Positions 36,204 through 44,040 of a DNA stretch of 64,000 nt are shown here, in pieces. The stretch is from Helicobacter colisuis. GTDB taxonomy: Bacteria; Campylobacterota; Campylobacteria; Campylobacterales; Helicobacteraceae. Under the pieces are notes generated by a model. The model worked only from the letters and a program-made list of their open reading frames with translations. It was not told where the DNA came from and did no database searches. Location: contig NZ_JAMOKX010000004.1 in NCBI RefSeq assembly GCF_023646285.1, forward strand, positions 62,001 through 126,000. Reading direction: 5' to 3'. A program made the position numbers and the translations under genes. Every line of letters starts with the position of its first letter. The stretch's first letter is position 1.

Positions 36204-37052
36204 ATGAGAAAGTATCTTTTGGGAAGCTTGTTTAGTTTGTTTGTTGCAAGTAGCGTATTTAGTGCTCCTTCACTGGTAAATGGAATCGCTTTTTTTGTCA
36301 ATGGCAACCCTGTAACTTTACTTGATGTATATAAGGTGCAGCAAAGAGATAAAGTGGAGCAAAATATTGCTGTAGATATTCTTATTAATGAAAAACTGCA
36401 TGAAGAAGAAATCAAAAAGCACAACATTATTGTAACAGAATTAGAATTAAGTGATGAGCTTAATTCTATCGCAAAACAAAACAAAACAACTTCCACACAA
36501 CTTGAATCATACATTCGCACCAATGGTGGGAATTGGGAAAGCTACAAAGATGAAATCAAAAAAAGAATCCTAAAAAGAAAGCTTTATCAAATCATCTCCC
36601 AAGAAAGCTTAAAAATGGTCAATGAAGATGAATTGCGCAATTACTATAACGCACATAAAGAAGAATTTTTAATCCCACAAAGTATTGATGTTAAGAAGTT
36701 TTTTAGCAAGGAAGGTGCTGCATTAGAAACACTTGTTAAAAGTGGAGGCAAAACCATTCCAAAAGGCATAGGGCAAGAAAATGAAGTCCTGCAAATTGCT
36801 GCTTTAAACCCTCAAATTGTCCCTGCTTTTGTGCAAGGCAAAGTAGGCACTTTCACTCCTATTTATCCTGTTGGGGAAGATTTTATTACCTTTTTGATTG
36901 AAGCGAAAAATAATCCAAGCCTTGCGCCTTTTGAAAATGTAAGAGATATTATTTTGCAAAAAATTATGTCCCAAAAAGAAGATTATTTAATTTATGAATA
37001 TTTTGAAAAATTACGCTCTGATGCCAAGGTTAATATTATTCGCTTAAATTAA
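36204..37052 (+). CDS. periplasmic SurA-like chaperone / PpiC-type prolyl isomerase
   Basis: A 282-aa secreted protein; signal peptide of about 20 residues ending VFSA. The N-terminal chaperone part (VNGIAFFVNGNPVTLLDVYK, then ILINEKLHEEEI) is SurA-like, and a short PpiC-like segment lies at about 155-240 (GQENEVLQIAALNPQIVPAF, PVGEDFITFLIEAK). It resembles C. jejuni Cj1289, a SurA-like chaperone. Its role would be escorting outer-membrane proteins across the periplasm. Confidence 0.75.
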   Translation: MRKYLLGSLFSLFVASSVFSAPSLVNGIAFFVNGNPVTLLDVYKVQQRDKVEQNIAVDILINEKLHEEEIKKHNIIVTELELSDELNSIAKQNKTTSTQLESYIRTNGGNWESYKDEIKKRILKRKLYQIISQESLKMVNEDELRNYYNAHKEEFLIPQSIDVKKFFSKEGAALETLVKSGGKTIPKGIGQENEVLQIAALNPQIVPAFVQGKVGTFTPIYPVGEDFITFLIEAKNNPSLAPFENVRDIILQKIMSQKEDYLIYEYFEKLRSDAKVNIIRLN

Positions 37053-37062
37053 AGGAGAAAAA

Positions 37063-37512
37063 ATGAAACAAATTATCATAGCAGGAATCTTTGGAGTTGC
37101 AATGCTATTAGCAGGATGCTCAAGCAAGAATCTAAACACACAAGAAGCCACACAAAACACTATCTATCAAACCTTGCAATCCAAGCAAGAGTGGAAAATC
37201 CATAGCTTTAAGCTTAATAATACAACAGAAGTTTTGACATTTGAAAAAGAATATCCATTTTTCATCGGCTTTAAAGAAAAAGGAGTTTTTGGCACTTTTG
37301 GTTGCAATAATTTCTTTGGTAGTTATGACTTAAATAATGACAATTTAAAAATCTCCAATGCCGGTATGACACGCAAAATGTGTGAGCCAAGGATAATGGA
37401 GCTTGAATCAAAGCTAACAGAAAATATTTTAAACAACGAAAATCGCATAGAAATCCTTAATGATGGGAAAATTTTGATATTTCGCAATGATTTTTATTTG
37501 TTGATGCAATAG
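37063..37512 (+). CDS. META/HslJ-domain lipoprotein
   Basis: A 149-aa protein with lipobox LLAGC (Cys19) and a META domain like HslJ: WKIHSFKLNN, then FGTFGCNNFFGSYDL, then GMTRKMCEPRIMELE. The two domain cysteines could form a disulfide. META lipoproteins are envelope proteins tied to stress or antibiotic tolerance in other bacteria; the exact job is unknown. 10 bp after the SurA-like gene, likely the same operon. Confidence 0.75.
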   Translation: MKQIIIAGIFGVAMLLAGCSSKNLNTQEATQNTIYQTLQSKQEWKIHSFKLNNTTEVLTFEKEYPFFIGFKEKGVFGTFGCNNFFGSYDLNNDNLKISNAGMTRKMCEPRIMELESKLTENILNNENRIEILNDGKILIFRNDFYLLMQ

Positions 37513-37535
37513 TTTAAAGATATTTTTACCTAAAA

Positions 37536-37541
37536 TACAAT
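37536..37541 (+). promoter_or_regulatory. predicted -10 box for speE-coaE
   Basis: TACAAT, 29 bp upstream of the speE ATG; an alternative TAAAAT overlaps at 37531-37536. Confidence 0.3.
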
Positions 37542-37570
37542 AGGCTTAACAAAAACTAAAAAGGTTATTT

Positions 37571-38374
37571 ATGTGGATAACAAAAAATTATAATGAAAAA
37601 TTTCAACAAGAATACAAGATTGAGAGCAAACTTTTAGAAGCAAGTGGAATTAAGCATCATTTGGAGATTTTTAACTCTCAAGCGTTTGAAAACATTGCCT
37701 TAATAGATGATAAAATTCTACTTAAAACTATGCTTCCCCTACAAAGTGAGCTTTTAGCGCATATTAGTGCTTGTTCTCACAAAGAGCCCAAAAAGATTCT
37801 CATTGCTGGGAGTTTTAATCTAGAAATTGCTTTTGAATTTTTACGCCATAAAGATTTAAAAGTGGATTTCTTGCAATTTGATTTAAAAATCCTTGAATCT
37901 CTTATTAGTTTTTTTCCTCACTATCAATCAGTGATGCAAAACAAAAGATTCAATCTTATCCCACAACAAAAAGAAGAGTTTTTACAGCAAAACCAAGTCA
38001 AAACTAATTTCTACGATATTATTATTCTTGAAAACAAGGCTGATTTAAAAGACTATGAATCTTTGCTAGGAGAAGATGGGATTTTGGTAATAAAATCCCC
38101 TCATTTACTCCTTGAAACAACAGAAGTCAAAAAACAACTAGAATTACTTGATGGAAGCTTTAGGGTTAAAATGCCTTTTTATATTCCAATGTCTTTAGAT
38201 ATACAAGATTTTTATCTCTTTGCCTCCAAAAGATTCCACCCAACTGCAGATATTATGCTACAAAAGGCAGATATGCTAGAAGATTTAGAATATTATCACG
38301 CTAATTTACATCTAGCGGCTTTTGTGATTCCAAAGGGAGTGAGAAACACTTTATTTGGAGCTATTAGGAATTGA
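37571..38374 (+). CDS. speE: spermidine synthase-family protein, divergent
   Basis: A 267-aa Rossmann-fold aminopropyltransferase-like protein, homologous by position and sequence character to H. pylori SpeE (HP0832), which also precedes coaE. The usual decarboxy-SAM motif GGGDGG is replaced by IAGSFNLEIAFEFL, and the acidic active-site loop is not obvious. Known Helicobacter SpeE has an atypical active site, so the substrate may not be putrescine to spermidine in the classic sense. It overlaps coaE by 4 bp. Confidence 0.75.
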   Translation: MWITKNYNEKFQQEYKIESKLLEASGIKHHLEIFNSQAFENIALIDDKILLKTMLPLQSELLAHISACSHKEPKKILIAGSFNLEIAFEFLRHKDLKVDFLQFDLKILESLISFFPHYQSVMQNKRFNLIPQQKEEFLQQNQVKTNFYDIIILENKADLKDYESLLGEDGILVIKSPHLLLETTEVKKQLELLDGSFRVKMPFYIPMSLDIQDFYLFASKRFHPTADIMLQKADMLEDLEYYHANLHLAAFVIPKGVRNTLFGAIRN

Positions 38375-38973
38375 ATTTTAAATATGCTATTGTCTTAACA
38401 GGCGGAATTGGAAGTGGCAAAAGCACCATTGCATCATTTTTAAAACTCTATGGGTATGAAGTGGTGTGTGCAGATAGTATCGCACACACTCTGCTTAATC
38501 AATCCGCCAAAGAAATAACTGAAATCTTTGGTAATGAGATTTTAGAAAATAACAAAATTAATAGAAAAAAGCTTGGTGAAATTGTCTTTAGCAATAAAAA
38601 AAGTAAGGAAACATTAGAGAGAATTTTACACCCAAAAATCAAAGAAGAGATTTTAAAACAAGCCAAAGCTTTAGAATCTAAAAAGATTCCCTATTTTTTA
38701 GACATTCCACTTTTTTATGAAACCAACAACTATCCTTTTAAAGAAGTTTTGCTAGTTTTTGTTCCAAAGGAGATTCAAGTCCAAAGAATCCAAAAACGCG
38801 ATCATCTTGAATCGCAAGCTATTCAAGCGCGAATCTCATCACAAATACCTCTTGAAGAAAAAAAGAAATTAGCAAATTATATAATTGATAATTCAGGAGA
38901 CTTAGAAAACTTGCAAAAGGAAGTGGAAAAATATTTACAAGATTATATTCCAAAAGTTTTAGAGGAAAATTAA
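38371..38973 (+). CDS. coaE: dephospho-CoA kinase
   Basis: Last step of coenzyme A synthesis. The 200-aa P-loop kinase shows Walker A (TGGIGSGKST), the CoA-binding VVCADSIAH, and the lid region RIQKRDHLESQAIQARISSQ. TTG start overlapping speE. A tRNA promoter begins about 10 bp after its stop codon. Confidence 0.92.
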   Translation: MNFKYAIVLTGGIGSGKSTIASFLKLYGYEVVCADSIAHTLLNQSAKEITEIFGNEILENNKINRKKLGEIVFSNKKSKETLERILHPKIKEEILKQAKALESKKIPYFLDIPLFYETNNYPFKEVLLVFVPKEIQVQRIQKRDHLESQAIQARISSQIPLEEKKKLANYIIDNSGDLENLQKEVEKYLQDYIPKVLEEN

Positions 38974-38984
38974 GTTTTATTTGG

Positions 38985-38990
38985 TATAAT
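38985..38990 (+). promoter_or_regulatory. promoter -10 for tRNA-Ala/tRNA-Arg
   Basis: Consensus TATAAT, 13 bp before the first tRNA base, directly after the coaE stop codon. Confidence 0.6.
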
Positions 38991-39002
38991 TCGCTTTTTT
39001 AA

Positions 39003-39078
39003 GGGGTGTTAGCTCAGCTGGGAGAGCGCAACGCTGGCAGCGTTGAGGTCAGGAGTTCGATCCTCCTACACTCCACCA
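39003..39078 (+). tRNA. tRNA-Ala (GGC)
   Basis: Full cloverleaf: 7-bp acceptor stem (GGGGTGT with ACACTCC), D arm AGCTCAGCTGGGAGAGC, anticodon stem CAACG/CGTTG with loop CTGGCAG giving anticodon GGC at 39036-39038, TPsiC arm GGAGTTCGATCCTCC, and encoded CCA. It reads GCC and GCU codons. Confidence 0.95.
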
Positions 39079-39084
39079 ATATGT

Positions 39085-39161
39085 GCGTCCGTAGCTCAGC
39101 TGGATAGAGCAACAGGTTGCGGTCCTGTAGGTCGGGGATTCGAATTCCTCCGGGCGTACCA
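39085..39161 (+). tRNA. tRNA-Arg (GCG)
   Basis: Full cloverleaf with acceptor GCGTCCG/CGGGCGT (G1-U72 and one further wobble), D arm AGCTCAGCTGGATAGAGC, anticodon stem ACAGG/CCTGT with loop TTGCGGT, giving anticodon GCG, and encoded CCA. Most bacteria read CGU/CGC with an ACG anticodon edited to inosine; here G34 is encoded. Co-transcribed with tRNA-Ala 6 bp upstream. Confidence 0.92.
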
Positions 39162-39162
39162 C

Positions 39163-39576
39163 TTACTTTTCTTTTTGATAAATCAACTTCTCACTTATAA
39201 GTAATCCATTATCTGTGTATTTTGCCCATAAAATTTCTAACGCAAAAATTTCTCCACTAGCAAACCTTGCAAAAGGAAATTGAGAATAATAAAGGCTTTT
39301 TTGCTCATTTATTGCTTGTTTAAAAAGTACTTTTATCTGCACCCCTTTTATCAAAATAAGCTTCTTACTATCCTTAGCAATAGAAACTGCAAGATGCGGA
39401 TTTTGTATGGCTAATTTTATATGTTTAGAATCTAAAGCACTTTTTATTAATAAACAACAATCCTTTTTATCTAAAGCATAATAGCAATTTGCAATATACA
39501 CCCCTTCATCTTCATCTCTAACACTAAGGGTAAGCAAATGATTTTTAGCAATAAATTTTAATATTTTTTGGTTCAT
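39163..39576 (-). CDS. pyridoxamine 5'-phosphate oxidase-fold protein (YhbP-like)
   Basis: A 137-aa split-barrel flavin-binding-fold protein: HLLTLSVRDEDEGVYIANCYYALD at the N-terminus, HIKLAIQNPHLAVSI in the middle and WAKYTDN near the end. It resembles the small UPF0306/YhbP group rather than true PdxH. Cofactor and substrate are unknown. Its stop codon is 2 bp from the end of the convergent tRNA-Arg, so there is no room for a separate terminator. Confidence 0.65.
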   Translation of the reverse strand: MNQKILKFIAKNHLLTLSVRDEDEGVYIANCYYALDKKDCCLLIKSALDSKHIKLAIQNPHLAVSIAKDSKKLILIKGVQIKVLFKQAINEQKSLYYSQFPFARFASGEIFALEILWAKYTDNGLLISEKLIYQKEK

Positions 39577-39588
39577 ATTAATCCACTT

Positions 39589-40200
39589 CTACAATCCTAG
39601 CTTTAAAAGATTCCAAAGCTTTTCCACTTCCTCATCCTCCAAAAACTCACCTTTAAAGTCTAGCCATTGCTTAATATGCTCTTTGTTAAAAACTTCTCCT
39701 TGCAAACAGCCCTTATGACCACAAACAACTCCCCTGCCCAAAACTATTTCTTCTCCCAATTCTCTTTCGCAAACAAGGCAACTCAAAAGAGGATTTTTTC
39801 TCCCCTCAAACTCTAGCAATCTTGCATAAAGATTCAAAATACAGCGTTTAGGCTCTTCTTTTTGCAAGTATTTTGCGCCCTTTTGCAAATGTTCAAAATA
39901 AAAAGAATCCAAATGATTAACATCGCGCAAATGCTGATTAAGCAAGTTAAGATATTGTTGCCAATAGTAGCGTTTGCTTGATTCGCATTCCCATTGAAAT
40001 GCCAAATGTATAGGCTCTCTTAGCTTTCCTATTTCTCTTAAATCTTGCTCAATAACAAAATCAATTTTATTTCCCAAATGAATAATACTATGTCTTGCGC
40101 CATAGAATCGATAAAGCGTGTGAAGGTGAGCGTGAGAGAGGATTCTTACAATCAAATCTTCCTCTCTCACCCTTTGGGTGTGGAGTATAAATCCTTGCAA
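39589..40200 (-). CDS. recO: recombination mediator RecO
   Basis: A 203-aa RecO: N-terminal OB fold (GFILHTQRVREEDLIVRILS), helical middle and a C-terminal zinc-finger-like set of cysteines (CLVCERELG, then CGHKGC). It loads RecA onto SSB-coated DNA with RecR. Shorter than E. coli RecO but usual in Campylobacterota. 9 bp upstream of the thiG stop on the same strand. Confidence 0.85.
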   Translation of the reverse strand: MQGFILHTQRVREEDLIVRILSHAHLHTLYRFYGARHSIIHLGNKIDFVIEQDLREIGKLREPIHLAFQWECESSKRYYWQQYLNLLNQHLRDVNHLDSFYFEHLQKGAKYLQKEEPKRCILNLYARLLEFEGRKNPLLSCLVCERELGEEIVLGRGVVCGHKGCLQGEVFNKEHIKQWLDFKGEFLEDEEVEKLWNLLKLGL

Positions 40201-40209
40201 TTTTAAACC

Positions 40210-40989
40210 TTAAAACTCTAAAAGCCCCTCTGTTGGAGAACTTGCAGTAGCATAAGGTTTTTTAGGAATTCTGCCTGCAAGATAACTTTTTCTTCCTGCT
40301 TTGACTGCCTCACACATTGCCTCTGCCATCAAAATAGGATTCTTAGCTTGTGCAATAGCAGTATTAGTAAGCACAGCATCAGCACCAAGCTCCATAGCAA
40401 TAGCAGCATCAGAGGCACAACCCACTCCAGCATCGACAATCACTGGAATCTTAATAGCCGATTTAATAAAGGCAATATTGTAGCGGTTTTGAATCCCAAG
40501 CCCACTACCAATTGGCGCTGCAAGTGGCATTACCGCACTTGCACCAGCATTTTCTAAATGCTTTGCCATAACCGGATCATCATTGCTATAAGCAAGCACC
40601 ACAAAACCCTCTTTAGCAAGCACTTCACACGCTTTGAGCGTTTCTAAAACATCAGGATAAAGTGTTTTTTGCGCATCACCAATAATCTCTAGCTTAATAA
40701 AGTTAATCCCTGTTGCAGCTTTTGTAAGCCTAAAAAGCGTGATAGCCTCATCAGCATTCACACAACCAGCAGAATTTGGAAGAAATTGTATGGAAGAATC
40801 TTTGAAATAATCCAAAAGATTTTCTTCATTAGGATTTGTAATATTCACACGCCTTACTGCCACGGTAATCATCTGCGCTTTTGAAGCAAGAGTGGCTTCA
40901 TAAGTCGTTTTAAAATCCTTATATTTTCCACTGCCCACAATCAAGCGACTTTCAAAGGTTTTATTACCAATGATTAGAGAATCATTCAT
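40210..40989 (-). CDS. thiG: thiazole synthase ThiG
   Basis: Builds the thiazole phosphate of thiamin from deoxyxylulose phosphate, ThiS-thiocarboxylate and an iminoacetate. The 259-aa TIM barrel has [25 protein letters not shown], the Schiff-base Lys in FIKLEIIGD, and [20 protein letters not shown] near the end. No other thi gene is in the window. Confidence 0.93.
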   Translation of the reverse strand: MNDSLIIGNKTFESRLIVGSGKYKDFKTTYEATLASKAQMITVAVRRVNITNPNEENLLDYFKDSSIQFLPNSAGCVNADEAITLFRLTKAATGINFIKLEIIGDAQKTLYPDVLETLKACEVLAKEGFVVLAYSNDDPVMAKHLENAGASAVMPLAAPIGSGLGIQNRYNIAFIKSAIKIPVIVDAGVGCASDAAIAMELGADAVLTNTAIAQAKNPILMAEAMCEAVKAGRKSYLAGRIPKKPYATASSPTEGLLEF

Positions 40990-41015
40990 TTTATATCCTT
41001 ATTAAATTGTTTTTC

Positions 41016-42452
41016 TTAAAGATAGCGAATTTGATCAATTAAATCAAGGGGGCTTAAAGAAAAATCCGCATTTTTTTCAATAAATTTTTGCGCACAAAGA
41101 CTATGAGCCAAAACCCCTTGAATACAAGCTTCCAAACTAGAATAATTTTGCGCTAATAACCCTGCAATAATCCCTGCTAAAACATCTCCGCTTCCACCTT
41201 TTGCCAAGGCATTACTGCCAAGAGGATTAATATAAACTTCCCCATTTTTGGCAATAAGGCTATTAGCCCCTTTTAAAATTAGTGTGGTATTAGGGTATTT
41301 ACTAGAGAAGTCTTGTGCTAGGGCAATACGATTTTTCTGAATCACTTCAACTGCCATTTCTTTTTTTTCCAAAACTCTTAAAATGGTGCTAAATTCTTTT
41401 GGGTGAGGCGTTAAGATAACTTTTGAGAAATTTTGTATCAAATCCCCAAAAACTTCGTGATAAAAAATATCAGCATCAAGCAAAATAGGTATCTCCCAAA
41501 AATCTTTCAACATTTTCAAAGAAAAGGGATTTTTTCTACCAAAACCCATTCCAAGCGCAATTGCCGTAGTATTTTTTGGGATAAAGTTCGCATACATAAC
41601 TTCATAAGGGAGATTAGACGGAGCAATATCGCTAACAAAGCTAACAAGCCCTGCCCCCATTCTAAATCCTGCTAGAGCACTTAATAAACTCGCTCCAATT
41701 TTTTCTCCACCCAACACACTTAAATGCCCAAAACTCCCTTTATTGCAATTTTGCAAATTGCGTTTTGGGGCTTTGAAATCACTGCTTTCTAAAAGCTTAA
41801 AATTAGAATTAGGAGCAAAAATGCTCTCGCTAATTCCTAACTCCAAACAACAAATTTCTCCCACAAAATCTTTTGCATAATCGCTAAAAAGTGCATTTTT
41901 TAATGCGCCCATTGTCAAGGTAAAATCAGCCCTAAAAGCAAAAGGAATCTCCCCCAAAAATCTTGGATTACCATAAAGATCAATCCCACTTGGAATATCA
42001 CAAGCAATTTTAATAGCCCTAGTTTCATTAAGCAGCGTGATGAGATTCTGCATTTGAAATGAAAATTCACCCCTAAAGCCAATTCCAAAAAGTCCATCAA
42101 TAATAATATCAAAACTAGAAAGTTCAATGCCTTCAAGACTTGGAATAAAAACCGAAGAATCACAGGCTTCAAGGCGTTTAAGTTGAGTTTTTGCCAGAGT
42201 GCTTTTCACCCCCAAAGGCAAAAGAATTCCCAAGGAATATTTTCCAACAAGCATTCTGGCTAAAGCTAGGCAATCTCCACCATTATCGCCACTTCCACAA
42301 ATCATAAGAATTTTACTACCCAAAGGAAATTTCTGTGCTAAAAACTCTACCATACCCCTTGCAGCATTCTCCATTAAAATTTCAGAAGGTAGCAAAAACT
42401 TCTCTCTTGCTTGATTATCAAGCTCTCTTGTATCAAAACATAAATGACGCAT
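41016..42452 (-). CDS. nnr: bifunctional NAD(P)H-hydrate epimerase/dehydratase
   Basis: Repairs hydrated NADH and NADPH. The 478-aa fusion has an N-terminal YjeF_N epimerase domain (LMENAARGMVEFL, CGSGDNGGDCLALAR, DGLFGIGFRG, DIPSGID) and a C-terminal ribokinase-like dehydratase (GFRMGAGLVSFV, LTPHPKEF, LKGANSLIA, GSGDVLAGIIAGLL). The usual length for the fused enzyme. It is the promoter-proximal gene of the run with thiG and recO. Confidence 0.92.
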   Translation of the reverse strand: MRHLCFDTRELDNQAREKFLLPSEILMENAARGMVEFLAQKFPLGSKILMICGSGDNGGDCLALARMLVGKYSLGILLPLGVKSTLAKTQLKRLEACDSSVFIPSLEGIELSSFDIIIDGLFGIGFRGEFSFQMQNLITLLNETRAIKIACDIPSGIDLYGNPRFLGEIPFAFRADFTLTMGALKNALFSDYAKDFVGEICCLELGISESIFAPNSNFKLLESSDFKAPKRNLQNCNKGSFGHLSVLGGEKIGASLLSALAGFRMGAGLVSFVSDIAPSNLPYEVMYANFIPKNTTAIALGMGFGRKNPFSLKMLKDFWEIPILLDADIFYHEVFGDLIQNFSKVILTPHPKEFSTILRVLEKKEMAVEVIQKNRIALAQDFSSKYPNTTLILKGANSLIAKNGEVYINPLGSNALAKGGSGDVLAGIIAGLLAQNYSSLEACIQGVLAHSLCAQKFIEKNADFSLSPLDLIDQIRYL

Positions 42453-42518
42453 TTTTTATCCCTTAAAACAAAATTTCTTTAATCTTGTTGTTCTCTTTAG
42501 AATCTTAACAAAATATGC

Positions 42519-42524
42519 TATAAA
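42519..42524 (+). promoter_or_regulatory. predicted -10 box for the small lipoprotein
   Basis: TATAAA with an upstream GC (GCTATAAAT), 38 bp before the ATG at 42563. Confidence 0.35.
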
Positions 42525-42562
42525 TTCAGGATTATTTTAAAACAATGGATTAAAAATCTTAA

Positions 42563-42976
42563 ATGAAACATTGGATTATTTTATTAAGTCTAATATTGTT
42601 TTTTGGTTGCGAGAGGGGAGATTCTAAAAAAGATAATCCTAGCAAAAATAACTCACCTAAAATCATACAAAAAAAACTTGAAAATTCTTTGAGCAAAGAA
42701 GATGACAATCACACAAAAAATCTAATTAAAAGCAAATTAAAAAAGCACCTAGAAGAACTTAATTTACAATTACGGCAAAAAAACTTGGATAACTTACAAT
42801 ACAATCAAGGCACCAAGGAACATATTAGACACTTTGAAAGCCTTTATAATCGCCAAGATTTACCAAAACAAAGAGATTCTGCTAAGCAAACTCCCAATGA
42901 AATTTTAAAAAAAGCATATGAAATCCAAAATCAACAATTAGAAAAATTACAGCAAAAAAATGATGAAATTTGGTAG
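42563..42976 (+). CDS. small charged lipoprotein of unknown function
   Basis: A 137-aa protein with a lipoprotein signal (LILFFGC, Cys16). The mature part is strongly charged and mostly helical, rich in Lys, Asn, Gln and Glu (KKHLEELNLQLRQKNLDN, IQNQQLEKLQQKND), suggesting a coiled coil. No family recognised. It is monocistronic: a hairpin and the pyrH promoter follow. Confidence 0.7.
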   Translation: MKHWIILLSLILFFGCERGDSKKDNPSKNNSPKIIQKKLENSLSKEDDNHTKNLIKSKLKKHLEELNLQLRQKNLDNLQYNQGTKEHIRHFESLYNRQDLPKQRDSAKQTPNEILKKAYEIQNQQLEKLQQKNDEIW

Positions 42977-42991
42977 AACACACCAAATCTT

Positions 42992-43007
42992 TACTTATTC
43001 GTAAGTA
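42992..43007 (+). terminator. UUCG-loop hairpin after the lipoprotein gene
   Basis: A 6-bp stem TACTTA/TAAGTA closed by a TTCG tetraloop, followed by a short T-rich stretch (TCTTTTG). Weak, AT-rich, but placed as a terminator 16 bp after the stop codon. Confidence 0.4.
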
Positions 43008-43016
43008 TCTTTTGAA

Positions 43017-43022
43017 TATAAT
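43017..43022 (+). promoter_or_regulatory. promoter -10 for pyrH-rpoZ-spoT-tyrS run
   Basis: Consensus TATAAT, 36 bp upstream of the pyrH ATG. Confidence 0.5.
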
Positions 43023-43054
43023 TAAAAATTTCAAAAGTTTTTAAAAGGGCTTAG

Positions 43055-43771
<717 letters not shown>

Positions 43772-43783
43772 AAAAGGATAAAA

Positions 43784-44002
43784 ATGAGAATTGAACAAAT
43801 CGCATCTAAAGCATTAGAAAAAGTTAATTTTGATAGATATTTACTTTCAAATATCATCTTTGCAAGAATCGACGAACTAAGCCGTGGCGCCAAACCATTG
43901 GTCAATAAAAATCCAAAAATTGATAAGCTTTCTGATATTGCTTTATTAGAGATTGCAGAAGGAAAGATTGGATTAGAAAGAGTAGAGGAAACACAAAACT
44001 AA
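43784..44002 (+). CDS. rpoZ: RNA polymerase omega subunit
   Basis: A 72-aa omega subunit, supporting RNA polymerase assembly and, in many bacteria, part of a ppGpp site. N-terminal MRIEQIASKALEKV and later RIDELSRGAKPLV fit the family. It lies directly before spoT, an arrangement linked to stringent control. Confidence 0.92.
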   Translation: MRIEQIASKALEKVNFDRYLLSNIIFARIDELSRGAKPLVNKNPKIDKLSDIALLEIAEGKIGLERVEETQN

Positions 44003-44040
44003 TCTTTGCATTTTTAATTTTTCTAAAATTAAGGTAAAAA

